Of a stretch of 64,000 nt of DNA, positions 46,013-55,211 are shown one piece after another. Position 1 is the stretch's first letter, and the number at the start of each line of letters is the position of its first letter. This DNA comes from Begonia masoniana (Eukaryota > Streptophyta > Magnoliopsida > Cucurbitales > Begoniaceae), in NCBI GenBank assembly GCA_022432975.1, contig CM039508.1, positions 47,395,646-47,459,645 of the forward strand. Direction: 5' to 3'. The position numbers and the translations under genes are program-made. The notes below the pieces were generated by a model. That model made no database searches, was not told the origin of the DNA, and saw only the letters and a program-made list of their open reading frames with translations.

Positions 46013-47020
46013 GGTTGTCGGTCGAGAGAGCGCCGAGCGAGGGAGAGAAGGGTTCGGCCGAGGAGGTTCTTCGCCGGAGGGTGTTCGGCCACGCGAGATT
46101 TTGCTGGAGGGGAGTTTGCCCGAGAGAGCTTTTTGGTCGGAAGTTCAGTGTGGCGATTCCGGCAACGTAAGAACTTCGATTTTTGGTGTGATTTTTCCCT
46201 CATCGAACTACCCAATTTATAGAGGGAGCTCCTCTACTGGAAGACGTTTCTTCCTTTGTCAAATTTATAGGCTGATGAATTTTTTTGTCAATTTTGTTCA
46301 GCCAGAAGAATTTTTTTCTTTCTTTTTGTCAAGATTGTCTGCTGCATGTTTTTAATGTGTTACAGAGAGTGAATTGAAGACTCGAAGTCGAACTGAATTT
46401 AGTTTAAGTTCGGTCTTCGGTCTGGTCCCGGTTCTTCAGGAATTCAAGCTGTGGACCGAAGACCAGACCGATTCTCCTTGGTTCTAGGTATCTCGGACCG
46501 GACCGTGGTCCATCCCCCTGGGACCGAAACCGGATCGAAACTGTCGATCCGGTCCGATTCCAGGTCTGCGGTCCGGTGATGCCCACCCTTAGCTAACATC
46601 TCACGTTTTTCAATTGTAATTATTGTTTTAACCTATTCTAATTATCTCGTTATGCTCAATCTTTTGTACATATTCGATATCATAGTCGATTTCAAAGACT
46701 AAGACAGTTTAATTAAAGTTTGTGTTTTTAAAACGAGTGCAAAATTGAATATTTATGTGAAATCAAATGATTAAAGTAACTATAGTTTTTCAAAATTAGT
46801 ATTAGAAGCGAAAAATGTGAGAAATTTGAGAGATTTTATGGAAGTATGATTGTACTAATGACCCAAAGTATAAAGGTACTTCTATAAAAAAAAAAAATAG
46901 TTTAGAATACCCGTTGTCGGTGAAACCGCGATGGGACTAGAGAGGAGATTAGGAAATGAACTAGAACCATGAAGTATGCAAGCAGTAAACTACTCACATG
47001 AGAGATATTAATCAAGCGGG

Positions 47021-48860
47021 TTAGCGGCCGACTCGACACTGTACCATACTCGTCTCGTCTCGTTTAACATTGACTCGCCAGCTGGCTCGTTAAGTTTGGA
47101 TCGTTGAGCTCGACACATTTAACTCGTTAAACTCCATAAATTAAAATTTTTTAAACTCGACTCGGACCAGAGATGTTAAACGAGCCGGCCGAGCCGAGCA
47201 TAATGAACTGACCTCAAAAATTTCCAACCCGAGCTAGTTCGAGAGCTACGAGCCTAATGAGTCAAGCCGAGCCGGCTCAACGAACCTAACGAGCCGAGCT
47301 TACATAAATAAAATTATTTTATATAAATATATTTTATATTTCATTAAACATTTATTTATTAAAATTATAAAAAATATTTATTATATTAATGATAAAATAT
47401 GATAGATACTTAGTCGTATAAATAATATAAATTTTTAATTAATACAAAAAATGACATTTAATTATAAAAAAAAACAAACAAATATATAAAAAATATAACA
47501 TTTATTATAAATTTGACATTTGAATCACTATAAATTAGACACATTCAAACTAGATTGACACTCATTTAATTGTCAATCATGTGAAAAATGTTATTTTGAC
47601 CGTTGCTACATGCTTGATGCTTGCAACTTGCATTTGAAACTTGCACAACAAACTGGAAGGGGGTGTGGGACACATGCTGACTGCTCAGTCAGCACTTAGT
47701 CCTCATTCAGAATTCATAAAGGGGAAGGAGAACTGAGAACGAAGGAGAATGAAAGAGTAAACAGAAGAGAGAATGAGAAAGGTCGGTGGTCGATCGGACC
47801 TTGATCTCATTGATTTTGGTCTAAAAATGTTTATCTCGCTATGGTCAAGAACTCTTGTGAAATTTTTTTTTTGTGATAAGTCGATTTTTTTTTATAATTT
47901 CTTCTCCGAACGTTAGGCTTTTCTGTTTTGAGACGTTTTTGTTTTTCGCCTAAAAATTCCACTAAACTCGGGATTTTTGTATGTTTAAGTTGGAAATGCT
48001 ATTTGAAATGTTTCCCTGGAGAACATCGGAGGAAAGAATTGCCAAAACAGAGAGAAATCGCCTGTGAAATTGCTAGGGTTTCAGCACTGCGATGATGGAT
48101 GACGGTGATCAACCTAGGGAGAGGGAGAGCTCGCTGGCTGCGGGGTGGGCTCGCAAGCCTGGCTCACCGAGCCAACGAGCGAGTTCGCTGGGCCGGCTTG
48201 TTTGGCTAGGTCCTTGGCAGGCTCGCGAGTCCGGGGCTGGGCCGGGCTCGGCCCGCCTCTTGGGATTGGCAGAGTGGCCTGGCTTTAAACAACTCTAAAA
48301 ACCCCAATTGTCATTGGGATTAGTTGTTCATGATGTTGAGAAGCAACACCTCTTGTTCTGACTTCTGATTAGCCGTCTTTGCAGGTTCTCCACTTTTTCT
48401 TGCACTTCTTCAATGGCTGAATCCAGTTTCACCAGTGATTTTCTTACGTTTTCAGTTTGACATTGGAAATCTGATTTGTTTGCTTTGGATCTGATAATCA
48501 CGATCAATTATTCGTTTACCGTCTCGGATTCTGATCTGCCTGCTTTGTCGTCGTTGTTGTTGGTTACTCTTTTGGAAAACAGAGACGTGAGATTCGATTT
48601 TAATGGAAGCTTTGGTCTCGAAACGAAGCACAACGACGATTCTACAGTGTCCAAAGAGACTTCTACTTTTTTAACATGTCGACAATGGCGAAACTCGTCT
48701 GAGCTTGGCTCGCCGAGCCAACGAGCGGGCCGGCTCGTTTGGCTCGGTTCGAGCTCGAGGAATGGGCTCGACTCGACCTGCCTCTTGGGATGTGGCGAGG
48801 CTCAGCTCGCTGCAGTATCTAGCCGAGCCCGCCAGCCCGATAAACAACTCTCGGCTCGCC
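47021..48860. repeat. Degenerate hAT-like ends rich in GAGCCGAGC words
   Basis: 47167-47190 (CAGAGATGTTAAACGAGCCGG) and the complement of 48275-48297 (TTAGAGTTGTTTAAAGCCAGG) look like a diverged terminal inverted repeat pair, each followed inward by many GAGCCGAGC/GGCTCG words. More such words lie outside the pair, at 47030-47160 and 48690-48860, so there are probably two overlapping remnants. No transposase coding seen. Confidence 0.4.
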
Positions 48861-50054
48861 TCGATTCGAACGATTCATTTGTCATCTATCTCTTAGCTGC
48901 CTCTTCTATTTTTGCCCATCTTGCATAACTCCGTCTACGACCTAAAGAGTACAACCAACAAACGTGACAATTGCAGAGGAGAGTAAAAAATAATAAAATA
49001 AAGCATCGTTAAATTTATGGCGATCAGATCAACGGTGTGCATGAGTGCCAGTTGGCGAATCGAACAGTGAAGATATTCTCCAGATTTTTCGAACCCAGCT
49101 ACCCCTCTCTTTCACTGCATGGCCTGGAAATCAAGCGTGATGAAGTCAGGTCTGTTGCGAATGAGACCCTTTTCTTCGCCGGTCGCCATCCCCACCCGAA
49201 GTTTAGCAATGGAACTGACGTCAAATTTCAAGGAAAATAAACGAAATTAAAACCATAAAAAATTGAAAGCAAGCGACGAATCTCTTAATCTGCAGAAAAT
49301 TCCAACTGATGATAACAACCAAAGCTTGCCATAGCCATAGCTTACTTCCAGTTTCAATCTATTTATACCTCCATGTCCATCTTCTATTGGGTCTCCACAG
49401 TTTTTTGCTTCTACGTCTCTATCTCTCTCTCTCCAAAGCTTCTTCTTCTTTCTTCTGAATATTTTCGATTTACGGGGAGTTAAGGATTGTAAAAATGGTT
49501 CTTGGGTCTCCTCGTTCGATCCATCTTTATGCTTTTGGAGCGTGCGACTGGGTTTCAGGCGTGGTTTCTGCTTCATAGAGAGGGTGGAAGATGGAAGAGG
49601 AAGGTCAGAAAACCTACTTCCATGGCGGAAAATGATGAAAGAGGCGTTGAAGAAGAGAGTTTAGAAGTTGACAGAAGAGAGAGAGCACAACCCGCCACTG
49701 GGTGATACAGATGCTTCACCATTGTTGGGAGTGTGCTTTCTCTTCTTCTGTCAGCATCATCGTATCCTCCATAGTTTCTAAGCTTCTCTCTCGTCTTTTG
49801 ATAATCAGATGGCCATTAAAGAGAGCACTTTTCTCTAACTAATTACTTCAAAAGACATTTCAAACAAATATTCTTGATTTAGATACTTTGTTTTCATTTA
49901 TTTAAAAAAACAAATTATTTTCTGAGTTTCACGCATACCTCGATCTTCAATATTTGTTTTTTATTTTTAAAATGATATAAAGTTCCAAACTTTAAACCCC
50001 AAATCAGACACTATTTTCATTCTCATACAGATACTACAGCATATTGATTTGAAG

Positions 50055-50056
<2 letters not shown>
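48861..50056. other. Intergenic region, no gene recognised
   Basis: Only short open frames without recognisable domains. A purine-rich stretch lies at 49560-49690. The right end adjoins the 3' side of the minus-strand FLA gene. Confidence 0.35.

Positions 50057-50111
<55 letters not shown>
50057..50111 (+). repeat. (GA)n microsatellite in the FLA 3' region
   Basis: About 27 GA units ending three bases before the stop codon of the GPI-signal frame of the minus-strand FLA gene (TAA at 50116-50114), so a CT tract in its mRNA. Confidence 0.95.
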
Positions 50112-50113
<2 letters not shown>

Positions 50114-50262
50114 TTACCAAAGGAAAAGCCATGCGAACAGACATGCAGCTTCCAAACCAAGGCTCAATCCTTCAAACCTGGAACCATTTTTGTGATCATC
50201 CGTCGTTAGATCGGCTGGGTCGTCGTCTGGTGAATCAGCCGGGGAAGTCTGAATCCGGCGAT
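50114..50262 (-). other. Out-of-frame FLA C-terminus with AGP motif and GPI signal
   Basis: One frame away, the minus strand reads SPADSPDDDPADLTTDDHKN and then a hydrophobic tail (LSLGLEAACLFAWLFLW) to TAA at 50116-50114. That is the expected FLA ending: spacer, small residues and GPI-anchor signal. A one-base insertion (or two-base loss) between about 50240 and 50262 would explain the mismatch. Either the gene has lost its anchor or the assembly has an indel. Confidence 0.75.
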
Positions 50263-51338
50263 GAAAGTTCTTTATGACCTTTCACAGCCTGGTGAGGTTT
50301 AACTTCCTTCTTCGGCTCCGGTGCTGGAGCCGGGGCCTCCCCTCTGAACAGCTCGGTCGGCTTCAAAACCTTGTCAATGGTGTAGATCGCCACGGGCTGC
50401 TCATCAAGGAGCGTGCCGGTGATCTTCACCGTCACAATCTTCGTCTTCAGAGTCACGTCATCTCCTTCATTTTGCACGGTGAAGTCGAACTTGTTGTCTC
50501 CGTCGGTAGCCAACGTGTTTATTGGGCCATTGTTGGACTTCAGCATCGATATCGACATGTAAATCGGGATGCCGTGAAACTCCAGCAAGGAATTCTTTCC
50601 GGCAGCTGTTAAGTTTTTGTACGTCGGCAAAAACGCCTTGAAAACATCATCAACCGGGCAAAACACCGTCAATCCACCAATAGTGTTGTCTGCAAACGTG
50701 TTTAATGCTCCAGAAGCCAACAGAGCATCAGCGAACACTTTACAGCCATGGGCAGACATAATCGCCGTCATATTATGCTCACTCAGTCCCGACGTCGGCG
50801 CCTCCGCGATTTCCCATGGTAATGTCTTACTGATCTGAATCACAGAGATAAAGTAAGGAATTTCCTCGACCGATTTGACAAAATAGGTATCGATTTTTCC
50901 GTCATTTTCTTCAGGAGATAAACCGATTTTTCCGCCTCGGAGATCGGTAATGTTGACGAATCCGGAGGATCCAATGGCTGTTCCAGAGGCTTGGAACAGG
51001 GTGGCGGCGAGGGCAGTGCCATGGGCGATCTGGTGGAGTTTTTTAGCGTCAAAATAGTCGAGCAGGACGTGGAAGGAGAGAATGTTTTTAATGGAGTAGA
51101 TGGATGGGTGTTTAGCTAAGAGACCGGACAATGCGGCATTGTTGACGACGCAGACTGTAATGGTGGTCCGCTGGTTGATCTCCGGCGCGAGGTTCGTCGC
51201 CGTCAAGTAGTGGTTGAACGTAGAAAACTCCGAGTGCTTGGCCAGCAGCTTGGTGATGTTATGTGCTTGAGCGACGGAAATCACGAGGACTAAAGGGAGA
51301 GCTAGAGACCAAGCTGCAATGGCTGCGTGGCGCTGCAT
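50235..51338 (-). CDS. FLA2: Fasciclin-like arabinogalactan protein, FLA2-like
   Basis: 367 residues, one exon. It has a signal peptide to about residue 25 (LVLVISVAQA), two FAS1 domains (about 27-165, with the H1-type TITVCVVNNAAL and ILSFHVLLDYF; and about 190-330, with LTVFCPVDDVFKAFLP and LLEFHGIPIYM), N-glycosylation sites such as NIT and NMT, and an AGP-type APAPAPEP region. FLAs are cell-surface proteoglycans for adhesion and wall properties. The open frame ends early at SPDSDFPG. The usual C-terminus lies in another frame to 50114 (see next entry). Closest by memory to Arabidopsis FLA1/FLA2. The start follows a purine-rich leader; a possible TATA element (complement of GTATAAG) lies at 51391-51397. 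Confidence 0.9.
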   Translation of the reverse strand: MQRHAAIAAWSLALPLVLVISVAQAHNITKLLAKHSEFSTFNHYLTATNLAPEINQRTTITVCVVNNAALSGLLAKHPSIYSIKNILSFHVLLDYFDAKKLHQIAHGTALAATLFQASGTAIGSSGFVNITDLRGGKIGLSPEENDGKIDTYFVKSVEEIPYFISVIQISKTLPWEIAEAPTSGLSEHNMTAIMSAHGCKVFADALLASGALNTFADNTIGGLTVFCPVDDVFKAFLPTYKNLTAAGKNSLLEFHGIPIYMSISMLKSNNGPINTLATDGDNKFDFTVQNEGDDVTLKTKIVTVKITGTLLDEQPVAIYTIDKVLKPTELFRGEAPAPAPEPKKEVKPHQAVKGHKELSSPDSDFPG

Positions 51339-51444
51339 TTCGATCAGAGAAAGAGAGACAGAGGTAGTGGAAGGTGGCGAGTAGGAGTAGGAGTATAAGC
51401 AGAGGAGACCGGGCAGAGATAATTATTCTTGATGCATGAAACAA

Positions 51445-51855
51445 GGCTCAACATTGCCAATTATTACAAGTTTTGCCATCCTGTGGATTCGACTCTTCAA
51501 ATTAATGAACTAACAATCCATTTTGAACCAACCGAACCGGGAATTGGTATTTAAGAGTTTCGAGTCTTTCGACCATTTACATCTTAAACTATTTTTTTTC
51601 TTTAACATCGTGAATTTTGAACTTTGATTCAATAGTGAAATGGAGACCTTCCAAAACAAAAAAATTGACCACATGTGTCGGTTCACGGACGACCAACTTT
51701 AACCGTGTCATTTATTAATTAGGCTACCCTTCTTTGTCCCGGTCTAAGATTTTCTAAGAATACGTAACAATGTTCAAAAAACAATCTTCTATTAGCGAAA
51801 AATAAGAGTTTTTTCTCCAATTTTTCAAAGGATAGCTTCTCTTGCATATCATGGT
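51445..51855. other. FLA upstream / intergenic
   Basis: No gene recognised. The first part should be the promoter of the minus-strand FLA gene. Confidence 0.35.
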
Positions 51856-52120
51856 CATCAATGGGTCTGGCCAAACTCAACCCAAAATGGGTGGTGTGGA
51901 ACAGGATTGCTGGCTTTCCACCATCCGACAAAGTCCGCGGGCCAACAACCGGGTCATCAATGGATTCGCCCAAACCGCACCCCAAATCAGGAGGTATGAG
52001 TCGGCGGACCAGACATGAGGGCCATCAACTGGTTCGGCCAAACCCACCCCAAAATGGGTGGTATGAGGTCATGATTGTGGGCTCCCGACCACTAGACAAA
52101 GTCCGAGGGCCGACATGCCT
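51856..52120 (+). repeat. Three diverged direct repeats of about 70-100 bp
   Basis: Units start CATCAATGGGTCTGGCC (51856), CATCAATGGATTCGCCC (51955) and CATCAACTGGTTCGGCC (52023). Each holds CCCCAAAATGGGTGGTATGAG-like and (in two) GACAAAGTCCGAGGGCC-like sequence. No coding function evident. Confidence 0.65.
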
Positions 52121-52683
52121 TCATGAAACCCAAAGCCAGGTCAGACCCTAATCCGACGACCCTAGTAAAAAAAATAAAAATAATGATACGTTTACTCTTA
52201 TATTTTACTACGTGCCGATAGCACCGATGACAATCAAAGGATTGTTTGCCCCTTGCAGACCAGTTTCACTACTGTAGAAGAAGAACATTATGAGTTCTAA
52301 GTCATGCATCCGGCCTAAACAAGAATACGAGTTTATTGTTTACTTCAACAACATATATAGATGTAGAACATAATAATTTCCAATCATAACTCAAAATTAA
52401 TTGCTAATAATTACGGGGTATGCATGAATTCTTCAAGAATCTGAGTGAATTAAAATGAAATCAGTCAGATAAATGGACAATTACTCAATCCACAAACAAC
52501 ACAAAACAAACCAATGACAAAAATAACATTGGATTTACCAATTACCAGTCCAAAATGAGAATCAAATGCTTAAGATTTCAGGCAATTAATGTATTTTGCA
52601 GCAATTCCTACTCATTTCGCTTGGCTGGAATGAGAATATTTCCTTGAATTGTGACAAAATTACAGAAATAGTAGCCACAGAAA
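52121..52683. other. 3' flank of the TIC20-like gene
   Basis: AT-rich, no gene recognised; includes the likely 3' untranslated region of the minus-strand TIC20-like gene. Confidence 0.35.
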
Positions 52684-53316
52684 CTATAGAACTTGCCTAT
52701 CAGCAGCTTCGGCAACGATTGGCAATCTAGGCAGCTGACCCAACAAGCAAGAAGAAGACCCATAAATCAACGATACCAATAGGAACAAAAACACAGTGCT
52801 GTCCAAGCTCATCAACAAATCCAAACCCAAACCCCCTCTCGGATTGAAGCTTCTCTCCAACAAATCAGGAAAAATCAGAAGAACATCAAGCACAATCGCT
52901 TGCATTGTGTTGAATCTCACATATCTACTAAAATTAGGGTTTCTCACGACAACGAAGTAAAGGGTCAGAAAAACAAGAAACCCATTAAACGGAAAGCTCT
53001 TGAAGACCTTAATTGCAGGAAACAGAGGCTGAAGAAGGACTTGAATGGGGGTGAACTGGGTGATGACGTACTTGCCATACTGTACTCCGTCCAAGAAGGG
53101 GTAAAAGTAACAGATGGCAGAGATTAATCGATCTGGGGGGTCGGCCGAGTTGCTGCCTTTGGATTGGGAAGTGATGAGTCTTCGTCTGAGTCTGAACGAG
53201 CTTCTGGGTCGCATCGGAAGGTCTTGAAGAGTGGAAAACGAAGGAGCTCTGAAGGCGAAGATGAAAGGAGAGGAAAAGGGTCTGAGCGAGAGAGAAAGGT
53301 AGTTGGCTGTAGCCAT
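52684..53316 (-). CDS. TIC20-II/V-like protein import component
   Basis: 210 residues from the ATG at 53316 (MATANYLSLSLRPFS), one exon. The open frame extends 11 codons upstream to 53349, but the inner Met gives a typical Ser/Arg-rich chloroplast transit peptide (about residues 1-55). The mature part has the TIC20 signature PPDRLISAICYFYPFLDG, PNFSRYVRFNTMQAIVLDVL, the FPDLLERSFNPR loop, four to five hydrophobic helices and the C-terminus IVAEAADRQVL. TIC20 proteins are polytopic proteins of the chloroplast inner envelope (forms II and V may be thylakoidal). Only about 130 bp separate its ATG from the MULE at 53448. No disabling change. Confidence 0.85.
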   Translation of the reverse strand: MATANYLSLSLRPFSSPFIFAFRAPSFSTLQDLPMRPRSSFRLRRRLITSQSKGSNSADPPDRLISAICYFYPFLDGVQYGKYVITQFTPIQVLLQPLFPAIKVFKSFPFNGFLVFLTLYFVVVRNPNFSRYVRFNTMQAIVLDVLLIFPDLLERSFNPRGGLGLDLLMSLDSTVFLFLLVSLIYGSSSCLLGQLPRLPIVAEAADRQVL

Positions 53317-53447
53317 GGTTTTGAACCAGAGATTCAAGCTATCCAGCAAAAAATCAAGCGAGGAAGGAAGATGTGGAGGTACTCTTATCTACGAAGAATT
53401 GGGACAACGTTGTCTTAGCCAAAATATCCCTCCATAATAAAGGTTTA

Positions 53448-53775
53448 GGGAAATTACCAAAAACGACCACGAACTACGTGCGTTTTCCGAATATAACCAC
53501 AAACTAAATTTTCTAATAATTCAAACCATCACCTATTGAAAATCTGCCAAATATGACCACGCCGGACGGACGGACTCGGATTGAGTCCGTCCACACCAAA
53601 TTTGGCCCTCACCCGGACGAACGGCTAAAAAGTTCGTCCGTCCCCACTGTATCGTTCAATCGTAAGCTGCCACGTAGCCGCCACGTAGCCTGTTCGGACT
53701 CTGTAATTCCCCGTCCGTCCGGGTTAACTTAAAAATTACCCGGACGGACAGTATATTTTACCGTCCGTCCGGGAG
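53448..53775 (+). repeat. Left TIR of the MULE
   Basis: Pairs with 62878-63204, with point differences. Both contain GGACGGACGGACTCG, CCACGTAGCCGCCACGTAGCC and TTAACTTAAAAAT at corresponding places. Confidence 0.9.
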
Positions 53776-54202
53776 TCGATATGAAAACCAGAAAAAGGGT
53801 AATTTGAATTTTTCACCGGAGACAAAAACATCGACACAGAAGGCGACGAAATTAGACTTTTCACTCGAAACTTTGAAATTTTTAGTAGATTTACGACAAA
53901 AAAGCGTCTATAGTAATTTCTTTATCAATTCTGATTTATTTACTTCAAGTTATAACCTAAATAACGCGACAATCCGAGCCCTAATTCGAAAATGGGAAAA
54001 ATGTGGCACTCGGACGGACGGGCCAATATAGAGTCCGTCCAGGTACTTTCATTGAATAAAACCCGACGGACGCGTATAAAGGTGTCCGTCCGGGTCCCTT
54101 CATTTAATTATACCCGGACAGACGCGTAAAAAGGCGTCCGTCCGGGTACCTTCATTTAATTATACCCGGACGGACGCGTAAACATGCGTCCGTCCGGCCG
54201 AG
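53555..54202. repeat. Dispersed CCGTCCGTCCGGG motifs, left side of the MULE
   Basis: More than ten copies of (A)CCCGGACGGAC or its complement, partly in the TIR and partly beyond it (54010-54202), often paired as inverted repeats about 25-35 bp apart. The right side has the same motif at 62580-63090. Possible transposase-binding or promoter repeats. Confidence 0.75.
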
Positions 54203-55211
54203 ACCAAATATTTTTAGTTTGTTTTTTTTTTATCTTTTTCAATTTTTCTGTTCATTTATTGGGTGCATATGAAATTATATTATTGTCAAAACTATTTTGT
54301 ATTCAATTCATAGGATATTGTTTGACTTGAATAAAATTTTGATTTTTTTACAGATAATTGTCGCAAATGGCTGAGAGATTGGATGATGTAAATGAGCCTG
54401 CGAACATAGACTGGTATATGGAGAAGGACGCTCCCATATACCGTGATATTCAAGCATTTGACCACTTAGAGGGTGATGGAGAAATACAAGTGTGTTCAAT
54501 TTCAAAAACCTTAGACGATGAGCTACGAACACCATTAAATTCTGAAGATGACGAGGTGCAAAGCAGACAAACAAGGGCTGCAGATTCTGGTGATTTTGCT
54601 TTGAGTAGAAAATATAAATCTTTGCAGGCCATTAGAAATGAAATACGAGACTATTCTTTGAAAAAAAGATATGATATCAAGATTGTTAAAAGTGGGAGGA
54701 ACAGATTGACGACAAAATGTAAAGGAGTAGATTGTCAATGGCATCTGCATGCGTCGACCATGCAAAATGAGGCCACCTTCCAAATAAAGTCATACTGTAA
54801 TGATCACAATTGCGTAAAGGTATTTGATAATCGGCACGCTACAGCAAAGTGGTTGGCAACAACTTATTCAGATAGGTTCAAAAGTCAACCTAATTGGCCA
54901 ATTCATGATATTATCGAGACAGTGAGGCGGGAACACAAAGTTAACATTAAGCCAAGCCTTGCGAGAAGAGGAAGAACCCAAGCAAAAGAAGCTAATTTCG
55001 GGAGGAACGAAGAACAACTGAAGATACTTCGTTCTTACGGAGCTGAAATATTAAGATCAAATCCAGGTAGAACATTGGTAATAGATTGTGACTTGGTCGT
55101 TGAGGATAGAAATGAGAAGATAATGTTTAAAAGAATGTATATGTGTATGGCTACTTGCAAAGCAGGTTTGTTGGATATGGGCAAACCTCTTATTTGTTTA
55201 GATGGATGTCA

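Larger units (their letters stand above)
25643..46591 (-). mobile_element. hAT (Ac-like) transposon, heavily interrupted
   Basis: Ends are short inverted repeats TAAGGGTGGG (25643 on) and its complement CCCACCCTTA (to 46591). The flanks GCCAACCT (25635-25642) and GCTAACAT (46592-46599) match at 6 of 8 positions, as expected for a decayed 8-bp hAT duplication. GGTCCGGT/ACCGGACC words are repeated inside both ends. The minus-strand transposase lies between. The span of 20.9 kb comes from insertions: a Sirevirus (27687-38064) in the transposase and an LTR-like element (39360-45945) in the 5' part. Without them the hAT is about 4 kb. The left end starts 230 bp after the CSLE stop codon. Confidence 0.75.

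Noticed and set aside
45933..46355. Arg/Glu-rich 140-codon open frame
   Set aside because: Starts in the GA microsatellite (RERERE) and continues without recognisable domains inside hAT non-coding DNA.
49037..49705. Small plus- and minus-strand open frames near the FLA gene
   Set aside because: No recognisable domain, no plausible splice structure and biased Ser/Arg/Glu composition.
54001..54202. Separate satellite array of CCGGACGGAC
   Set aside because: The motif is confined to the two ends of one MULE and irregularly spaced; treated as part of that element.
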